Source: Sycon ciliatum (lineage: Eukaryota; Porifera; Calcarea; Leucosolenida; Sycettidae). From it: a stretch of 64,000 nucleotides of DNA. The stretch covers positions 15,484,064 through 15,548,063 of the forward strand of contig NC_088645.1 of NCBI RefSeq assembly GCF_964019385.1. Direction: 5' to 3'. Positions 59,001-64,000 of the stretch are shown one piece after another. Under the pieces are notes generated by a model. It was not told the origin of the DNA. It saw only the letters and a list, made by a program, of their open reading frames with translations, and did not search any database. Made by a program: the position numbers and the translations under genes. Every line of letters begins with the position of its first letter. The first letter of the stretch is position 1.

Positions 59001-62000
59001 CCACACTGCCCAACCGTTAATCTTGTCAACCATACTAAAGCCGCACACTTCTCTTGAAGAAGTGAGGTTCAATGGAAGATCGATCCATCACTCACTGCCA
59101 AGCAACACATGCCCCGAATCAACGGGATCAAAGTCGCCACACTGCCCAACCGTTCATCTTGTCAAGCATACGACAGCCCCACACTTTCCTTGAAGGAGTG
59201 AGGATCAATGCAAGATCGACCGATTATTCAATGCCAAGCAACTCACACGCCTAATCGAAAGGAACAGAGTCCCCACACTGCCCAACCGCTCATCTTGTGA
59301 AGCATATCAGATCCCCACACTTCCCTTGCAGGAGTGAGGTTCAATGCCAGACCGACCCATCATTCATTGCCAAGCAACACATGCCCCAAATCAACGGGAT
59401 CAAAGTCCCCACACTGGCCAACCGTTCATCTTGTCAAGCATAACAGAGTCCCACACTTCCCTTGAAGGAGTGAGGTTCAATGCCAAGCCGCCATCATTCA
59501 AGGCCAACTAACACATGCCCCGCATCAACGGGATCAAAGTCCACACACTGCCCAACCGTTCATCTTGTCACGCACACCAAAGCCCCACACTTCCCTTGAA
59601 GGAGTGAGGTTCAATGCAGGAAAGAGCAGTTATTCATTGCCAAGCAACGCATGCCCCAAATCACCAGGAACAAAGTCCCCGAACTGCCCAACCATTCACC
59701 TTGTCCAGCATACCAAAGCCTCATACTTCCCTTGAAGGAGTGAGGTTAAATGCAAGACCTAGCCATCATTCACTGCCAAGCAACACATGCCCCAAATCAA
59801 CGGGATCAAAGTCGCCACACAGCCCAACCGTTCATCTTGTCAACCGTACCAAAGCCCCACACTTCTCTTGAAGGAGTGAGGTTCAATGGAAGATCGATCC
59901 ATCATTCACTGCCGAGCAATACATGCCCCGAATCAACGGCATTAAAGCCTCCACACTGCCCAAACGTTCATCTTGTCAAGCATACCAAAGCCCCACAATT
60001 CCCTTGAAGGAGTGAGGTTCAATAACAGACCGAACAATCATTCACTGCCAAGCAACATATATCCCGAATCAACGTGATCACAGTCTCCGCACTGCCCATC
60101 CGTTCATCTTGCCAAGCATACCAAAGGCCCACACTTCCCTTGAAGGAGTGAGGTTCAATGCTAGACCGAGTCATCATTCACTGCCAACCAACACATGCCC
60201 CGAATCAACGGGATCAAAGTCGCCACACTGCCCAACCGTTAATCTTGTCAAGCATACCAAAGCCTCACACTTCCCTTTTCCCTTGAAGGAGTGAGGTTCA
60301 ATGCAAGACCGAGCCATCATTCACTGCCTACCAACACATGCCCCGAATCAACGGGATCAAAGTCGCCACACTGCCCAACCGTTGCTCTTGTCAAGCATAC
60401 CAAAGCCTCACACTTCCCTTGAAGGAGTGAGGTTCAATGCAAGACCTAGCCATCATTCACTGCCAAGCAACACATGCCCCAAATCAACGGGATCAAAGTC
60501 GCCACACAGCCCAACCGTTCATCTTGTCAACCGTACCAAAGCCCCACACTTCTCTTGAAGGAGTGAGGTTCAATGGAAGATCGATCCATCATTCACTGCC
60601 GAGCAATACATGCCCCGAATCAACGGCATTAAAGCCTCCACACTGCCCAAACGTTCATCTTGTCAAGCATACCAAAGCCCCACAATTCCCTTGAAGGAGT
60701 GAGGTTCAATAACAGACCGAACAATCATTCACTGCCAAGCAACATATATCCCGAATCAACGTGATCACAGTCTCCGCACTGCCCATCCGTTCATCTTGCC
60801 AAGCATACCAAAGGCCGACACTTCCCTTGAAGGAGTGAGGTTCAATGCTAGACCGAGTCATCATTCACTGCCAACCAACACATGCCCCGAATCAACGGGA
60901 TCAAAGTCGCCACACTGCCCAACCGTTAATCTTGTCAAGCATACCAAAGCCTCACACTTCCCTTTTCCCTTGAAGGAGTGAGGTTCAATGCAAGACCGAG
61001 CCATCATTCACTGCCTACCAACACATGCCCCGAATCAACGGGATCAAAGTCGCCACACTGCCCAACCGTTGCTCTTGTCAAGCATACCAAAGCCTCACAC
61101 TTCCCTTGAAGGAGTGAGGTTCAATGCAAGACCGAGCCATCATTCACTGCCAACCAACACATGCCCCGAATCAACGGGATCAAAGTCGCCACACTGCCCA
61201 ACCGTTCATCTTGTCAAGCATACCAAAGCACTTCCCTTGAAGGAGTGAGGATCAATGCAAGATCGACCGATTATTCACGGCCAAGAAACTCAGATGCCTA
61301 ATCAAGGGGAACAGAGTCCCCACACTGCCCAACCGTTCACCTTGTCAAGCATACCAAAGACCCACACTTCCCTTGAAGGAGTGAGGTTCAATGCCAGACC
61401 GACCCATCATTCACTGCCAAGCAACACATGCCCCGAATCAACGGGATCAAGGTCCTCACACTGCCATACCGTTCATCTTGTCAGGCATATCAGAGTCCCA
61501 CACTTCCCTTGAAGGAGTGAGGTTCAACGCCACAGGTTCAATGCAAGACCGAGCCATCACTCACTGCCAAGCAACACATGCCCCGAATCAACGGGATCAA
61601 AGTCCACACACTGCCCAACCGTTCATCTTGTTACGCACCCCAAAGCCCCACACTTCCCTTGAAGGAGTGAGGTTCAATGCAGGAAAGAGCAATTATTCAT
61701 TGCCAAGCAACGCATGCCCCGAATCACCAGGAACAAAGTCCCCGAACTGCCCAACCATTCACCTCGTCCAGCATACCAAAGCCTCATACTTCCCTTGAAG
61801 GAGTGAGGTTCAATGCAAGATCGAGCCATCATTCACTGCCAAGCAACACATGCCCCGAAACAACGGCATCCAAGCTTCCACACTGTCTAAACGTTCCTTT
61901 TGTCAAGTATACCAAAGACCCACACTTCCCTTGAAGGAGTGAGGTTCAACGCACAAGGCCGAACCACCATTCACTGCCAAGAAACACATACCCCGAATCA

Positions 62001-64000
62001 ACGGGATCGCAGTCTCCGCACTGCCCAACCGTTCCTCTTGTCAAGCATAGCAAAGCCCCACACTTCCCTTGAAGGAGTGAGGATCAATGCAAGTTCGACC
62101 GTTCATTCACTGCCAAGCAACGCACTCGCCTAATCAAAAGGAACAGAGTCCCCACACTGCCCAACCGTTCATCTTGTCAAGCATATTAGGGCCCCACACT
62201 TCCCTTGAAGGAGTGAGGTTCAATGCAAGACCGAGCCATCATTCACTGCCAACCAACACATTCCCCGAATCAACGGGATCAAAGTCGCCACACTGCCCAA
62301 CCGTTCATCTTGTCAAGCATACCAAAGCCTCACACTTCCCTTGAAGGAGTGAGGTTCAATGCCAGACCGAGCCATCATTCACTGCCAACCAATACATGCC
62401 CCGAATCACCGGGAACAAAGTCCCTGAACTGCCCATCCGTTCACCTTGTCAAGCATACCAAAGCCCCACAATTCCCTTGAAGGACTGAGGTTCAATACAA
62501 GACCGAACCATCATTCACTGCCAAGCAACATACCCCGAATCAACGTGATCACAGTCTCCGCACTGCCCATCCATTCATCTTGCCAAGCATACCAAAGCCC
62601 CACACTTCCCTTGAAGGAGTGAGGTTCAATGCTAGACCGAGCCATCAATCACTACCAACCAACACATGCCCCGAATCAACGGGATCAAAGTCCACACACT
62701 GCCCAACCGTTCATCTTGTCACGCACACCAAAGCCCCACACTTCCCTTGAAGGAGTGAGGTTCAATGCAGGAAAGAGCAATTATTCATTGCCAAGCAACG
62801 CATGCCCCGAATCACCAGGAACAAAGTCCCCGAACTGCCCAACCATTCACCTCGTCCAGCATACCAAAGCCTCATATTTCCCTTTAAGGAGTGATGTTCA
62901 ATGCAAGATCGAGCCATCATTCACTGCCAAGCAACACTTGCCCCGAAACAACTTCATCAAAGCCTCCACACTGTCTAAACGTTCCTATTGTCAAGCATAC
63001 CAAAGCCTCACACTTCCCTTGAAGGAGTGAGGTTCAATGCAAGACCGAGCCATCATTCACTGCCTACCAACACATGCCCCGAATCAACGGGATCAAAGTC
63101 GCCACACTGCCCAACCGTTCATTTTGTCAAGCATACCAAAGCCTCACACTTCCCTTGAAGGAGTGAGGATCAATGCAAGATCGACCGATTATTCACGGCC
63201 AAGCAACTCAGATGCCTAATCAAGGGGAACAGAGTCCCCACACTGCCCAACCGTTCACCTTGTCAAGCATACCAAAGCCCCACACTTCCCTTGAACGAGT
63301 GAGGTTCAATGCCAGACCGACCCATCATTCACTGCCAAGCAACACATGCCCCGAATCAACGGGATCAAGGTCCTCACACTGCCATACCGTTCATCTTGTC
63401 AGGCATATCAGAGTCACACACTTCCCTTGAAGGAGTGAGGTTCAACGCCAGAGGTTCAATGCAAGACCAAGCCATCACTCACTGCCAAGCAACACATGCC
63501 CCGAATCAACGGGATCAAAGTCACCACCCTGCCCAACCGTTCATCTTGTCAAGCATACCAAAGCCTCACACTTCTCTTAAAGGAGTGAGGTTCAATGCAA
63601 GATCGACCGATCATTCACTGCCAAAAGACGAACACGCCTAATCAAAGGGAACATAGTCCCCACACCGCCCAACCGTTCATTTTGTCAATCATATCAGAGC
63701 CCCACACTTCCCTTGAAGGAGTGAGGTCCAATGCCAGACCGAGCAATCATTCACTGCCAACCAACACATGCCCCGAACCACCGGGAACAAAGTCCCTGAA
63801 CGGCCCATCCGTTCACTTTGTCAAGCATACCAAAGCCCCACAATTCCCTTGAAGGAGTGAGGTTCAATACAAGACCGAACCATCATTCACTGCCAAGCAA
63901 CATACCCCGAATCAACGTGATCACAGTCTCCGCACTGCCCATCCATTCATCTTGCCAAGCATACCAAAGCCCCACACTTCCCTTGAAGGAGTGAGGTTCA
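56005..64000 (+). repeat. 136-bp satellite array 2 (at least 58 units, runs off the window)
   Basis: Same unit and same diverged leading units as array 1 (CTTCCCTTGAATGAGTGTGG at the start of both). It contains higher-order duplications, the clearest a 687-bp block repeated at 59749 and 60436. The end of the array is not in the window. Confidence 0.97.
59749..61118 (+). repeat. 687-bp higher-order repeat, two tandem copies
   Basis: Blocks 59749-60435 and 60436-61118 are almost identical (one difference noticed: CAAAGGCCCAC against CAAAGGCCGAC), including a shared irregularity, a duplicated CCCTT in TTCCCTTTTCCCTTGAAGG. Each block spans five 136-bp units plus 7 bp, the signature of a recent unequal exchange. 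Confidence 0.88.

Noticed and set aside
42725-64000. Dozens of 85-codon and longer open frames as a protein family
   Set aside because: They recur every 136 bp, shift frame from unit to unit and end at the same TGA of the repeat; they are a property of the satellite.

Overview
This is eukaryotic, almost certainly metazoan, genomic DNA. Candidate exons have GT/AG borders, and the window holds a CR1/L2-like non-LTR retrotransposon, a tRNA-derived SINE, many terminal-inverted-repeat (TIR) transposons and MITEs, long poly-G/C runs and very large satellite arrays. No ribosomal or tRNA genes and no clear single-copy host gene were recognised. The RAG1-like gene, repeat density and poly-G tracts suggest an invertebrate, possibly an early-branching one such as a sponge or cnidarian. 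That placement is inference.

The centrepiece is at 3.5-9.7 kb. A 1046-codon intronless gene (8718 to 5578, minus strand) encodes a RAG1-like recombinase: N-terminal zinc region with a WHPH motif, RING finger, further zinc finger, and an RNase H-type core with D545/D704/E982, CLHC and HxxxxH at the spacings expected of RAG1. It lies inside a 3,901-bp DNA transposon (5301-9201) whose ends are CACTGCTG...CAGCAGTG, flanked by a perfect 5-bp GC-rich target duplication, GTGGC. The target is the reverse-transcriptase ORF of a non-LTR element. Removing the transposon and a neighbouring 236-bp MITE (TAA duplication) restores that ORF exactly in frame. No RAG2-like gene is present. Both ends carry a subterminal GTGGCCACTG box, 7 bp from the terminal octamer on one side and 17 bp on the other.

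Layout: 1-970, 32-bp minisatellite. 3138-3279, Tc1/mariner-type MITE whose loop matches that satellite. 3524-9693, retrotransposon with the RAG-like transposon and a MITE inside. 12.07-12.76 kb, nested MITEs. 13.48-16.45 kb, near-perfect palindrome with a Harbinger-type MITE in one arm. 20.05-22.67 kb, hAT-type element (8-bp duplication CTCAGCAC) carrying a spliced gene of unknown function. 23.2-24.5 kb, foldback elements. 25.36-25.71 and 34.19-34.49 kb, tRNA-derived SINEs, the first containing a 22-bp hAT-like micro-insertion. 26.2-27.65 kb, 19-bp satellite interrupted by a hAT-type MITE. 29-30.4 kb, short minisatellites. 32.29-32.68 kb, Harbinger-type MITE. 34.76-35.34 kb, candidate spliced gene.

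From 39.6 kb onward the window is one segmental duplication: a roughly 2.6-3.1-kb module followed by a 136-bp satellite array of about 8 kb, present at 39.6-50.8 kb and again from 52.8 kb to the window end. The copies are separated by a set of nested MITEs (51.3-52.7 kb). Differences between them (a 20-bp repeat expansion only in the first, a 4-bp frameshift in a conserved exon only in the second) show independent change after duplication.
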